Below, piece after piece: positions 52,005 to 59,889 of a DNA stretch of 64,000 bases. The position numbers and the translations under genes are program-made. Origin of the DNA: JAYPAN01 sp049597955 (GTDB taxonomy: Bacteria > Pseudomonadota > Alphaproteobacteria > RS24); contig JBMYND010000009.1 of the NCBI GenBank assembly GCA_049597955.1, positions 1 through 64,000 on the forward strand, written 5' to 3'. The notes under the pieces were generated by a model. It saw nothing but the letters and a program-made list of their open reading frames with translations, did not search any database and was not told where the DNA came from. Position 1 is the stretch's first letter. The number at the start of each line of letters is the position of its first letter.

Positions 52005-52071
52005 ACCTGCCACGCAAAGGCGCTGTGCAATAGCTTGCGCCGCGCCATAGTCGTGATAAGTTATGGCAGGT
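52005..52071. promoter_or_regulatory. distant inverted half-sites before the acyl-CoA dehydrogenase
   Basis: ACCTGCCA (52005-52012) and TGGCAGGT (52064-52071) are perfect inverse copies 51 bases apart, the second 20 bases before the ATG at 52091. The core heptamer equals that of the 49179-49199 palindrome. Between them lie TTGCGC and TAAGTT at 16 bases, a weak promoter candidate. Confidence 0.4.
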
Positions 52072-52090
52072 TAAATTTTGGGAGAAAGAC

Positions 52091-53281
52091 ATGTCTGAGC
52101 TTGAAACCTTCCGTGCGGAAACCCGCAATTGGCTGGAAGAAAACTGCCCCGAATCCATGCGCACACCAATGCCGGAGCGCGAAATGCCTTGGGGTGGCCG
52201 CAATGCGAAATTTCCCAATCCGGACACAAAACTCTGGATGGATCGGATGTCGGCACGCGGCTGGACGGCACCGACATGGCCGGCTGAATATGGCGGCGGT
52301 GGCCTGTCCAAGGAAGAAAACAAAATTCTGCAAGAAGAACTGGCCCGCATTAAGGCGCGTCCGGCCCTGACCAGTTTCGGCCTTTGGATGCTTGGCCCGG
52401 CCTTGCTGGAATTTGCCAGCGAGGAGCAGAAACAAAAATATATTCCTGAAATTATTCGTGGCGAGATTCGCTGGTGCCAAGGCTATTCCGAGCCGGGTGC
52501 AGGGTCAGATTTGGCGGGGCTGCAGACCAAAGCCGAAGATATGGGTGATTATTATCTGGTCAATGGCCAGAAAGTCTGGACGTCTTATGCCGATAATTGT
52601 GATTGGATTTTCTGCCTTGTGCGCACCGATACCAGTGTCAAGCATGACGGTATTTCCTTTTTGCTGATTGATATGGCGACCGATGGCGTGGAAGCGCGCC
52701 CGATTAAATTGATTTCCGGTGCCTCACCCTTTTGCGAAACTTTCCTGACCGATGTGAAAGTGCCGAAAGAAAACCTTGTCGGTGAGCTGAATAAGGGTTG
52801 GACGATTGCCAAGCGCCTGCTGGAGCATGAGCGCAGCATGATTTCCGGCATGGGCATGGGGGCCGGTGCGGCAGCTATGGGTGGCATGGAAGCTGTGGCA
52901 AAAGAGAATTTCGGCACAGACAGTGATAAAATCGCCGAGCCATCCATTCGCAATGCGATTGCCGAGCATAAAATGGACCAGCAAGCCTTTGGTCTGACGC
53001 TGAAGCGCGCCGCCGAAGAAGCCAAAACCGGCCAAGGCAATGGGGCCGCCGCCTCAATGTTCAAATATTACGGCACGGAAGTGAATAAACGCCGCTTTGA
53101 ATTGCTGCTCGATATTATGGGCTCACAGGCTTTGGGCTGGGAGGGCGACGGCTTTGACAGCAAGGAATTGGCTGTCACCCGCTCTTGGCTGCGCTCAAAA
53201 GGCAATTCGATTGAAGGCGGCACGTCGGAAGTGCAGTTAAATGTGATTGCCAAGCGCGTTTTGGGCCTGCCCGACGCGTAA
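52091..53281 (+). CDS. acyl-CoA dehydrogenase family protein (first of a pair)
   Basis: This 396-residue flavoprotein of the acyl-CoA dehydrogenase fold introduces an alpha-beta double bond. It has the FAD/substrate segment QGYSEPGAGSDLAGLQTKAE (about 136-155), VWTSYADNCDWIFC, and the C-terminal signature SIEGGTSEVQLNVIAKRVLG. A GGGAGAAAGAC ribosome site precedes the ATG. With the second dehydrogenase 64 bases downstream it resembles the paired subunits of alpha2beta2 dehydrogenases that act on bulky side chains; that is inference. Confidence 0.93.
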   Translation: MSELETFRAETRNWLEENCPESMRTPMPEREMPWGGRNAKFPNPDTKLWMDRMSARGWTAPTWPAEYGGGGLSKEENKILQEELARIKARPALTSFGLWMLGPALLEFASEEQKQKYIPEIIRGEIRWCQGYSEPGAGSDLAGLQTKAEDMGDYYLVNGQKVWTSYADNCDWIFCLVRTDTSVKHDGISFLLIDMATDGVEARPIKLISGASPFCETFLTDVKVPKENLVGELNKGWTIAKRLLEHERSMISGMGMGAGAAAMGGMEAVAKENFGTDSDKIAEPSIRNAIAEHKMDQQAFGLTLKRAAEEAKTGQGNGAAASMFKYYGTEVNKRRFELLLDIMGSQALGWEGDGFDSKELAVTRSWLRSKGNSIEGGTSEVQLNVIAKRVLGLPDA

Positions 53282-53294
53282 TGTGAAACAATGA

Positions 53295-53314
53295 GGCCGG
53301 TGCTTGCGCCGGCC
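53295..53314 (+). terminator. strong hairpin between the two acyl-CoA dehydrogenase genes
   Basis: GGCCGGTG (53295-53302), tetraloop CTTG, CGCCGGCC (53307-53314) pair over 8 bp with one G-U. CTGTTTGTCCTGATTATTT follows. CTTG is a known stabilising loop. It could attenuate transcription or protect the upstream message, setting unequal subunit amounts. The T-tract is imperfect for termination. Confidence 0.55.
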
Positions 53315-53345
53315 CTGTTTGTCCTGATTATTTGGAGAATACCCC

Positions 53346-54485
53346 ATGGCTCTTGTGCTTACCGAAGAACAAAACATGCTGCGCGATATGGCGAAGCAAT
53401 TTTTCACCGAACAAGCCCCTGTCACCAATTTGCGCAAATTACGCGATGAAGAAAGCGCGGATGGCTATGACCGCGATGTCTGGCGGCAAATTGTTGAACT
53501 TGGCTTTGCCGGTATTTTGATACCGGAAGAACAGGGCGGCACCGGATTTGGCCCAATGGGCATGGGCATTGTGATGGAAGAAGCCGGGCGCACTTTGGCC
53601 GCTTCGCCGCTCTATGCCACGGCTGTTCTGGGTGCCGGGCTGGTCATGGCGGCCGGCAATGAAGCACAAAAATCCGAGATTTTGCCGAAAATCGCCGGTG
53701 GTGAATTGCTGATGGCTATGGCGCTGGAAGAAACCGCGCATCATAATCCGCTCAATACCGGCATGAAGGCCGAAAAATCCGGCGATGGCTTTACCCTGTC
53801 GGGGGAAAAGAAATTCGTCATTGACGGCCATATTGCCGATAGGCTGATTGTGGTCGCCCGCACCAATGGCGCGGCCGGCGACAGCCAAGGCCTGTCCATG
53901 TTTTTGGTTGATGCCAAGGCAGAGGGGGTGGGTGTCACCCGCACCATGATGGTGGATAATCGCAATGCCGCCAATATCAGCTTTGACAATGTGCAGCTTT
54001 CCGCCGACAGCCTGCTTGGCGGGTTGGATGCGGCATGGCCGGAATTGGAAAATGTGCTGGATATGGGACGCATTTGCATTGCCGCAGAAATGCTGGGCGG
54101 TATTGAGACGGTTTTTGAAACAACGCTGGAATATCTCAAGGAACGCAAGCAATTTGGCGTGATTATCGGCACATTTCAGGCATTGAAGCACCGCGCCGCA
54201 GAAATGTTCTGCGAAGTTGAGATTTGCCAATCTGTCGTGCTGGACGGCCTGTCGGCGCTGGATGAAAGGCGCAATGATATTCCGCGCGCCGCCAGCCTTG
54301 CCAAAGCGCGCGCCTGCGATGCGGCGCGGCTCATCAGCAATGAGGGGATTCAAATGCATGGCGGCATTGGCATGACCGATGCGCTTGATGTCGGGCTGTT
54401 TTTGAAACGCGCCCGTGTGCAGGCGCAAATGCTCGGCGATGCCAATTTTCACCGCGCGCGCTATGCTGATTTGGGTGGCTATTAA
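53346..54485 (+). CDS. acyl-CoA dehydrogenase family protein (second of a pair)
   Basis: This 379-residue acyl-CoA dehydrogenase starts with LTEEQNMLRDMAKQFFTEQA. It has MALEETAHHNPLNTGMKAEK in the substrate loop (a changed version of the usual TEPGxGSD) and the C-terminal QMHGGIGMTDALDVGLFLKR. The substrate loop differs strongly from the first dehydrogenase, as expected for non-identical subunits. The ATG is preceded by a TTTGGAGAAT site. The pair follows the ligase and hydroxyacid dehydrogenase in the same direction. Confidence 0.93.
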   Translation: MALVLTEEQNMLRDMAKQFFTEQAPVTNLRKLRDEESADGYDRDVWRQIVELGFAGILIPEEQGGTGFGPMGMGIVMEEAGRTLAASPLYATAVLGAGLVMAAGNEAQKSEILPKIAGGELLMAMALEETAHHNPLNTGMKAEKSGDGFTLSGEKKFVIDGHIADRLIVVARTNGAAGDSQGLSMFLVDAKAEGVGVTRTMMVDNRNAANISFDNVQLSADSLLGGLDAAWPELENVLDMGRICIAAEMLGGIETVFETTLEYLKERKQFGVIIGTFQALKHRAAEMFCEVEICQSVVLDGLSALDERRNDIPRAASLAKARACDAARLISNEGIQMHGGIGMTDALDVGLFLKRARVQAQMLGDANFHRARYADLGGY

Positions 54486-54595
54486 TCGCTTAAGCGGCTG
54501 AAAAAAGACGCAAACCGGCTTTGATAGACCTCGACAAGCGGGCGGCTTGGCGATAGGGTTCAAATGAAAAGCAGCACAGCAAATTGAGGTCTCAA

Positions 54596-54835
54596 ATGGC
54601 GGATGAAACAACACACCCGGAACGCATTACCGTTTTGGCAAGGGAGTTTACCCCGGCCGCAATGGAATTTCACCGCCGCAATATGAGCGCGCGTGGCTAT
54701 CGCATGGAAGGCCAGATTACCGCGCGGCGCTATATGATGATTGACGGGCCGGGGGAGCCGACAGATTTGTTTGACGGCGAAGAATATTATGCGGTCACTT
54801 TTGTCCGCAAAGAAGCAGGCGACAGCGACGCGTAA
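54596..54835 (+). CDS. small protein, unknown function
   Basis: I do not recognise this 79-residue protein. It has an N-terminal helix with EFTPAAMEFHRRNMSARGYR (12-31 of the mature frame), followed by strands (GQITARRYMMIDG) and a YYAVTFVRKE segment. This layout is plausible for a small alpha-beta ferredoxin-like fold. The ATG at 54596 follows GAGGTCTC; the codon at 54584 lies in the ribosome site. The 110-base gap before it has a CGCTTAAGCG palindrome and a short A-run just after the dehydrogenase stop, possibly a terminator. Confidence 0.6.
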   Translation: MADETTHPERITVLAREFTPAAMEFHRRNMSARGYRMEGQITARRYMMIDGPGEPTDLFDGEEYYAVTFVRKEAGDSDA

Positions 54836-54975
54836 ATTTGCGGGTAAATGCGTAAGTGCGGCATTTCAGCCAAATGGCGAATATCGCCCAAGATGGCATG
54901 GAATGATTGACAATATCTGTTATATTCCGTCGCGAATTGGCCAGTTTTGGCTAAGTTGATGAGCAAGGAAACCGA

Positions 54976-56223
54976 ATGGCCATAGATTATGACAGCCATT
55001 TAGACAAAGCCCTTGATGCGCTGCATGGCGAAGGGCGGTATCGGGTGTTTACCGATTTGGCGCGTCGCGCCGGCAATTTTCCGCGCGCGATTGACTATTC
55101 GGGCGATACACCGCGCGACATAACGGTCTGGTGCTCCAATGATTATCTCGGCATGGGGCAAAATCCGGAAGTTATGGCGGCGATGAAAAACGCCATTGAC
55201 GATTTGGGAACCGGCGCGGGCGGCACGCGCAATATATCCGGCACGCATCATTTGATTGTTGAATTGGAGCGCGAACTGGCTGATTTGCACGACAAGGAAG
55301 CCGCGCTGGTCTTTACCTCAGGCTATATTTCCAACGAAGCGACGATTTCGACTTTGGCCAAATTGCTGCCGGAATGCCTTATTCTGTCAGATGAATTGAA
55401 CCATGCCTCAATGATTGAGGGTGTGCGCCAAAGCGGCTGTGCCAAACGCATTTGGCGGCACAATGATGTTGAGCATTTGGAAAGCCTGCTGCGCGAGACC
55501 AGCCCTGACCGGCCCAAGCTGATTGCCTTTGAAAGCGTTTATTCAATGGATGGCGATATTGCGCCCATTGGCAAAATCTGTGATTTGGCTGAGAAATATA
55601 ATGCGCTGACCTATCTTGATGAAGTGCATGCTGTGGGCATGTATGGCAAACGCGGTGGCGGCATTGCCGATATGGAAAATCTGATGGGTCGGGTGGATAT
55701 TATTGAAGGCACGCTGGCCAAGGCCTTTGGCATTATGGGCGGCTATATTACCGGCAAGGCCAATTTGGTGGATGCCATACGCTCCTATGCGCCGGGCTTT
55801 ATTTTCACCACCTCACTGCCGCCAACTGTCGCCGCCGGTGCGATTGAAAGCGTGCGCATTGTCAAGCAGGCTGAAGAATTGCGCCGCCAGCATCAAGAGC
55901 GTGCCAATACGCTGAAATCACGGCTGGAGGCCGCTGGCCTGCCCGTATTGCACACCAATACCCATATTGTGCCGGTTATGGTCGCCGATCCGGTTTTGTG
56001 CAAGGCCGCGTCCGACCGTTTGCTGAAAACCCATGCTATTTATATCCAGCCAATCAATTATCCCACTGTGCCGCGCGGCACGGAAAGGCTGCGTATCACG
56101 CCCACCCCATTGCATGATGACAGCATGATAGATGCGCTGGTCGAAGCCTTGCAGGAAGTTTGGCAGACATTGGGCATTTCAAGAAAAACCCCCGATATCA
56201 CGACAATTCCGGCTGCGCGCTGA
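54976..56223 (+). CDS. hemA: 5-aminolevulinate synthase
   Basis: ALAS (415 residues) condenses glycine and succinyl-CoA to 5-aminolevulinate, the first step of the C4 heme pathway found in alphaproteobacteria. It has EGRYRVFTDLARRAGNFPRA near 19-38, GTGAGGTRNISGTHHLIVEL near 78-97, DEVHAVGMYG (215-224) and the PLP lysine K249 in EGTLAKAFG. The length fits a cytosolic bacterial enzyme. A TTGACA hexamer (54907-54912) lies in the 140 bases upstream but no matching -10 at 17 bases. hemH starts 19 bases after the stop. Confidence 0.98.
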   Translation: MAIDYDSHLDKALDALHGEGRYRVFTDLARRAGNFPRAIDYSGDTPRDITVWCSNDYLGMGQNPEVMAAMKNAIDDLGTGAGGTRNISGTHHLIVELERELADLHDKEAALVFTSGYISNEATISTLAKLLPECLILSDELNHASMIEGVRQSGCAKRIWRHNDVEHLESLLRETSPDRPKLIAFESVYSMDGDIAPIGKICDLAEKYNALTYLDEVHAVGMYGKRGGGIADMENLMGRVDIIEGTLAKAFGIMGGYITGKANLVDAIRSYAPGFIFTTSLPPTVAAGAIESVRIVKQAEELRRQHQERANTLKSRLEAAGLPVLHTNTHIVPVMVADPVLCKAASDRLLKTHAIYIQPINYPTVPRGTERLRITPTPLHDDSMIDALVEALQEVWQTLGISRKTPDITTIPAAR

Positions 56224-56242
56224 GCCAAAGCGGGGCGTTATC

Positions 56243-57253
56243 ATGTTACCCGACCAGCACCCCCCTGTCGCTTATGGCAAAACCGGCTTGTTATTGGTCA
56301 ATCTTGGCACACCACAAAGCCCGGACAGCAAAGGTTTGCGGCCCTATTTGGCGCAATTTTTGTCCGACCGCCGCGTCATTGAAACCTCGCCGCTGATTTG
56401 GCAACCCATATTGCGCGGCATTATTTTGAACACACGACCGCGCAAATCTGCCCGCGCCTATGCGAAAATCTGGCGTCAGGACACGAATGAAAGCCCGTTG
56501 CGCTATTATACCAGGGCGCAGGCCGAGGCGGTGCAGGACGCGCTTGGTGACGGCGTTATTGTCGATTGGGCAATGCGCTATGGCGCACCGTCCATCGCCG
56601 AGCGCCTGCAAGCACTGAAGGAAGGCGGTTGCGAGCGCATCGCCATTATCGCGCTTTACCCGCAATATTCGGCCTCTACCAGCGCCAGCGTCTATGATGA
56701 TGTGTTTCGCAGCCTTTTGAAAATGCGCTGGCAACCGGCCATTCGCACGGCAGCGCCTTGGCATGACGACCCGGCCTATATTGACGCGCTGGCCGATACG
56801 GTGACAAACCATGTCAACGGCCTTGACTGGCAGCCGGAAGTGACGGTCGCCTCTTTTCACGGTCTGCCGCAAAGCTATTTTGAAAAAGGCGACCCTTATC
56901 ACTGTCATTGCGCCAAAACCGCACGGCTGTTGCGCGAAAAGCTGGGGCTGGACAGTTCAGCCATGCCACTGACATTTCAGTCACGCTTCGGGCCGACCAA
57001 ATGGTTGGAACCCTATACAGACAAGACGGTTGAGGCATTGGCCGAACAGGGCGTGCGAAAATTGGCCGTGGTGACGCCTGGCTTTATCTCCGATTGTGTG
57101 GAAACACTGGAAGAAATTGCCATTGAGCTTAAAGAAACCTTTTTTGAGGCTGGTGGCACGCATTTCACCGCCATTCCCTGTCTGAACAGCACGGCGCGAA
57201 GCACTGAGCTTATCACCGGTCTGGCGCAAAAAAACCTGCAGGGCTGGATATAA
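56243..57253 (+). CDS. hemH: ferrochelatase
   Basis: Ferrochelatase (336 residues) inserts iron into protoporphyrin IX at the membrane. It has LLVNLGTPQSPDSKGLRPYL near the N-terminus, the catalytic His in SFHGLPQSYFEKGDPYHCHC (about 207-226) and TFQSRFGPTKWLEPYTD. The Cys pair in the HCHC stretch may be linked to redox sensitivity, but no C-terminal 2Fe-2S extension is present. The ATG at 56243 is the family start; 56132 lies in hemA. It forms an operon with hemA. Confidence 0.97.
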   Translation: MLPDQHPPVAYGKTGLLLVNLGTPQSPDSKGLRPYLAQFLSDRRVIETSPLIWQPILRGIILNTRPRKSARAYAKIWRQDTNESPLRYYTRAQAEAVQDALGDGVIVDWAMRYGAPSIAERLQALKEGGCERIAIIALYPQYSASTSASVYDDVFRSLLKMRWQPAIRTAAPWHDDPAYIDALADTVTNHVNGLDWQPEVTVASFHGLPQSYFEKGDPYHCHCAKTARLLREKLGLDSSAMPLTFQSRFGPTKWLEPYTDKTVEALAEQGVRKLAVVTPGFISDCVETLEEIAIELKETFFEAGGTHFTAIPCLNSTARSTELITGLAQKNLQGWI

Positions 57254-57280
57254 TCGCCGGATAAAGACATGTCTTGACCG

Positions 57281-57312
57281 CAAGGCCGCTTTCTTGCAAG
57301 CTTATGGCCTTG
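57281..57312 (+). other. inverted repeat after hemH
   Basis: CAAGGCC (57281-57287) and GGCCTTG (57306-57312) are perfect inverse copies across an 18-base loop, 28 bases after the hemH stop and 18 before the next ATG. There is no T-run. It may be an operator or leader hairpin of the small membrane protein gene. Confidence 0.4.
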
Positions 57313-57329
57313 TTGCGTAGGGGCTGACA

Positions 57330-57659
57330 ATGCCTTTCGAGCTTACGCTTTTTGGAACACCACCCAGTTTGGTGGAGCTTGTCGCGGTGGCCGTCATTGC
57401 CGCCGTCTTGGCCTTTCGTGCCCGTCCCAAACAAGGCAGCTTGGTTTTATCCGTATATACCGCGCTTATTGTGGCATTTATTGAAGAATTGCGCGTTTTG
57501 GTGCCGGATATATCAATCGCCCTTAAATTTACCGAAGGCATTTTATCCATCACTTTGGGGCATATTATTTTACTGAGCTTATGCGCGTTTTGTGTCATTT
57601 TTCCCATTCGCCGTTATGTGCTGCATCAAAAGGGGCGGCGCGTTTTTACCCGTAAATAG
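57330..57659 (+). CDS. small membrane protein, unknown function
   Basis: This 109-residue protein has three hydrophobic segments (about 14-28, 40-55 and 72-92) and a basic C-terminal tail (RRYVLHQKGRRVFTRK). I do not recognise a family. The frame is complete, the ends are typical of an inner-membrane protein, and codon use resembles the neighbours. The ribosome site is weak (TAGGGGCTGAC before the ATG). It lies between hemH and cspA, each separated by more than 70 bases. Confidence 0.55.
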   Translation: MPFELTLFGTPPSLVELVAVAVIAAVLAFRARPKQGSLVLSVYTALIVAFIEELRVLVPDISIALKFTEGILSITLGHIILLSLCAFCVIFPIRRYVLHQKGRRVFTRK

Positions 57660-57739
57660 GCCGTTTTTGCCTGTTTTGGGCGATTAAAGCGAGCCTCACC
57701 CCCCCCGATAATTAATTTTGCATTTAATATTCGCTTTTC

Positions 57740-57820
57740 AGGGCTCTTGCCCTAGTTAACTCTACGGAGCAAAGCGCCCGACCCATGCGCCTTATCGGTT
57801 GCGGCGGCTCATCTGCTCCG
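57740..57820 (+). promoter_or_regulatory. structured leader of the cold-shock gene
   Basis: AGGGC (57740-57744), loop TCTT, GCCCT (57749-57753) form a small hairpin. CGGAGC (57765-57770) pairs perfectly with GCTCCG (57815-57820) over a 44-base inner region. The ribosome site TGGAGG sits about 20 bases after the second stem. The 188-base stretch between the membrane protein gene and cspA carries nothing else clear. A structured long leader fits the thermosensing 5' UTRs known for cold-shock mRNAs. Confidence 0.45.
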
Positions 57821-57847
57821 GCGCGCTTTCAATATATGGAGGCAAAA

Positions 57848-58081
57848 ATGCTTACAGGTAGTGTAAAGTGGTTCAATTCGGCCAAAGGCTACGGGTTCAT
57901 CACGCCAGATAATGGCGCGGATGACTGCTTTGTGCATGTCACGGCGATACAAGCATCGGGTTTCAAACAGCTTGTAGAAGAACAACGGGTTCAATTTGAA
58001 ATGGTTGAAGGTCGTAATGGCCGTTTGGTCGCCGGCAATATTGTATTGTTGGACAGCAATCAAGGCGAAGCCGCCGAATAA
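57848..58081 (+). CDS. cold-shock domain protein
   Basis: This 77-residue CspA-family RNA chaperone has RNP1 as KGYGFI (13-18) and RNP2 as CFVHVTAI (27-34), where the usual first aromatic or valine is Cys. The KWFNSAKGYGF stretch is diagnostic. The ATG at 57848 follows TATGGAGGC; the codon at 57785 would add 21 residues from the leader. It lies downstream of a long structured leader. It is followed by a glutaredoxin gene after 66 bases. Confidence 0.95.
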   Translation: MLTGSVKWFNSAKGYGFITPDNGADDCFVHVTAIQASGFKQLVEEQRVQFEMVEGRNGRLVAGNIVLLDSNQGEAAE

Positions 58082-58147
58082 AATAACGCAGAAATGCGAG
58101 ACAGGGCTGTTTTCATCCCGAAACCAATATGGTAATCAGGATTTAAG

Positions 58148-58405
58148 ATGGCTCAGATTGAGATATATACGACCCGAATCTGCCCTTTTTGCATAGCGGC
58201 CAAAAAGCTGCTCGGCGAAAAGCAGGTTTCCTATGACGAAATTGATGTCGGCAACGATATTGGCTTGCGCGACAAAATGACAGCACGCGCCAATGGTGCG
58301 CACACTGTGCCGCAAATTTTCATCAATAACCGGCATATTGGCGGCTGTGATGACCTCTATCGGCTGGAGCGCGATGGCGCGCTTGACGCGCTGTTGCAGG
58401 CTTAA
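58148..58405 (+). CDS. grxC: glutaredoxin 3
   Basis: Glutaredoxin (85 residues) reduces disulfides with glutathione in the cytoplasm. The active site CPFC is at 12-15, with TVPQIFINNRHIGGCDDLY (about 58-76) forming the glutathione site and the cis-Pro. The length is that of GrxC. The stop is 5 bases from the stop of the convergent M20 peptidase gene. A CAGGATTTAAG site precedes the ATG. Confidence 0.95.
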   Translation: MAQIEIYTTRICPFCIAAKKLLGEKQVSYDEIDVGNDIGLRDKMTARANGAHTVPQIFINNRHIGGCDDLYRLERDGALDALLQA

Positions 58406-58410
58406 CCGGC

Positions 58411-59877
58411 TCAGAGACCGGACATTAACCGAAAATAAAAGCGCACACTATTGGCCAGCGTGGCAATGCTGATGCGTTCATTTGTGCCATGAATGCCCGC
58501 AACATCCGACATGGGCAAACGCATATAGGTAAATCGGTAATGATTGGGCGTGATTTTGCGATAATGGCGCGTATCGGTAGCTGCTACCAACAGGCGCGGC
58601 GCAACAATAATATCTTCAGGCGCTGCGGTGTCGCGAATGGTCGCCGTCAGATAGTCCCACCCAAATCCCTCAATCGGTGAGACCGGCGAAGGCGCCATGC
58701 CGCGCTGGCCGGTGCCGTCATAATCCACCCGCACACGCGGGTCATTGATGATTTTGACGACACGCTGTTTCACAGTTTCAGGTGTTTCGCCGGGTAAAAT
58801 CCGGAAATTGACTTTCGCTGTGGTTTCAATCGGCAATACATTGGCCTTGATACCGCCTTCAATCATGGTGACAGCCGTGGTTGTCCGCATGCCCGCCTGC
58901 GCTTGATTATCCGCGGCCAATGACGCCATCACCAGGGGCTGAAACAGCCAGAGATTTTTCATAATAATGCGGTTGGAAAACGGCATTTCATCCGCCACCG
59001 CCTCCAAAAAAGCCCGCGTATGCGAAAAATCAGTGGGGAATTGATTGGCCTCAAGGCGCGCCAGTGCGGCGGCCAGCACACCAATTGAAGATTGCGGCGG
59101 CGGCATGGAAGAATGCCCGCCCTTACCACGGGCTCTTAAATGCAAGGTAACAATGCCCTTTTCGGCAGGTGCGATAACCGCTACCGGCTTGCGCAGGCCC
59201 GGCATGAAGCCCTGCGCAATCAGCCCGCCCTCATCAATCAGAAAAGCCGCCGAGACTTTGCGCTGTTCCAATAGGGCCGCCATGGCGCGCGCGCCGTCAA
59301 GACCGCCTTGTTCTTCGTCATGACCAAAGGCGAAATACAGGCTGCGCTGCGGTGCCAGCCCGCGCTCCAGCATATATTCAGCGGCCGATAAAATACCGAT
59401 AACATTGATTTTATTGTCCAGCGTGCCGCGACCCCAGACATAGCCATCGGCAATTTTGCCCGAAAATGGCGGATGCGCCCAATCACCCTCTGTCCCCGGC
59501 ACAATCGGCACCACATCAAGATGACCGAGCAGAAGCACCGGCTCCAGCGAGGCTTTGCTGCCCTGCCAAGTGTAAAGCAGGGAATAATCGCCGACCACTT
59601 CCCGCTTCAAATTGGCATGAACCAGCGGAAAGGTTTTTTCCAAATAACGATGAAAAGCAAGCAAAGGGGCGGCAGAAACCGGCTTGTCGCGCCCGAAGGA
59701 AATCGTCTTGTAACGCACTGCCGCGCTCATAATTTTTGCCGTCTTTTCCGCATCCGGTGAAAAGCGAAAAGCCTGTCCCTGCACTTGCGTATTGGTCGGC
59801 ATGAATGTCCGCACAAGCAAGACCAGCACCAACAGCACAGGCAGTCCAATAAGTGCTGCCAAAATCGGTTTTTTCAT
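58411..59877 (-). CDS. M20 family metallopeptidase (CPS1/PM20D1-like)
   Basis: This 488-residue peptidase or amidase has an N-terminal transmembrane anchor (about 4-26), so the active domain faces the periplasm. M20 zinc and catalytic residues are seen in LLLGHLDVVPIV (about 116-127), GRGTLDNKIN (about 150-159) and the EEQGG pair near 190, with the C-terminal His in HGTNERI. The wide KGGHSSMPPP segment marks the dimerisation domain. The group includes yeast carboxypeptidase S and N-acyl amino acid hydrolase. It lies 12 bases after rodA. Confidence 0.92.
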   Translation of the reverse strand: MKKPILAALIGLPVLLVLVLLVRTFMPTNTQVQGQAFRFSPDAEKTAKIMSAAVRYKTISFGRDKPVSAAPLLAFHRYLEKTFPLVHANLKREVVGDYSLLYTWQGSKASLEPVLLLGHLDVVPIVPGTEGDWAHPPFSGKIADGYVWGRGTLDNKINVIGILSAAEYMLERGLAPQRSLYFAFGHDEEQGGLDGARAMAALLEQRKVSAAFLIDEGGLIAQGFMPGLRKPVAVIAPAEKGIVTLHLRARGKGGHSSMPPPQSSIGVLAAALARLEANQFPTDFSHTRAFLEAVADEMPFSNRIIMKNLWLFQPLVMASLAADNQAQAGMRTTTAVTMIEGGIKANVLPIETTAKVNFRILPGETPETVKQRVVKIINDPRVRVDYDGTGQRGMAPSPVSPIEGFGWDYLTATIRDTAAPEDIIVAPRLLVAATDTRHYRKITPNHYRFTYMRLPMSDVAGIHGTNERISIATLANSVRFYFRLMSGL

Positions 59878-59889
59878 TTTTGTCGCCTC

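Noticed and set aside
53439..54614. 391-codon open frame on the minus strand
   Set aside because: Antisense shadow of the second acyl-CoA dehydrogenase; no recognisable domain or ribosome site.
54907..54924. TTGACA with TATATT before hemA as a promoter
   Set aside because: The two hexamers are only about 8 bases apart, too close for a sigma-70 promoter.
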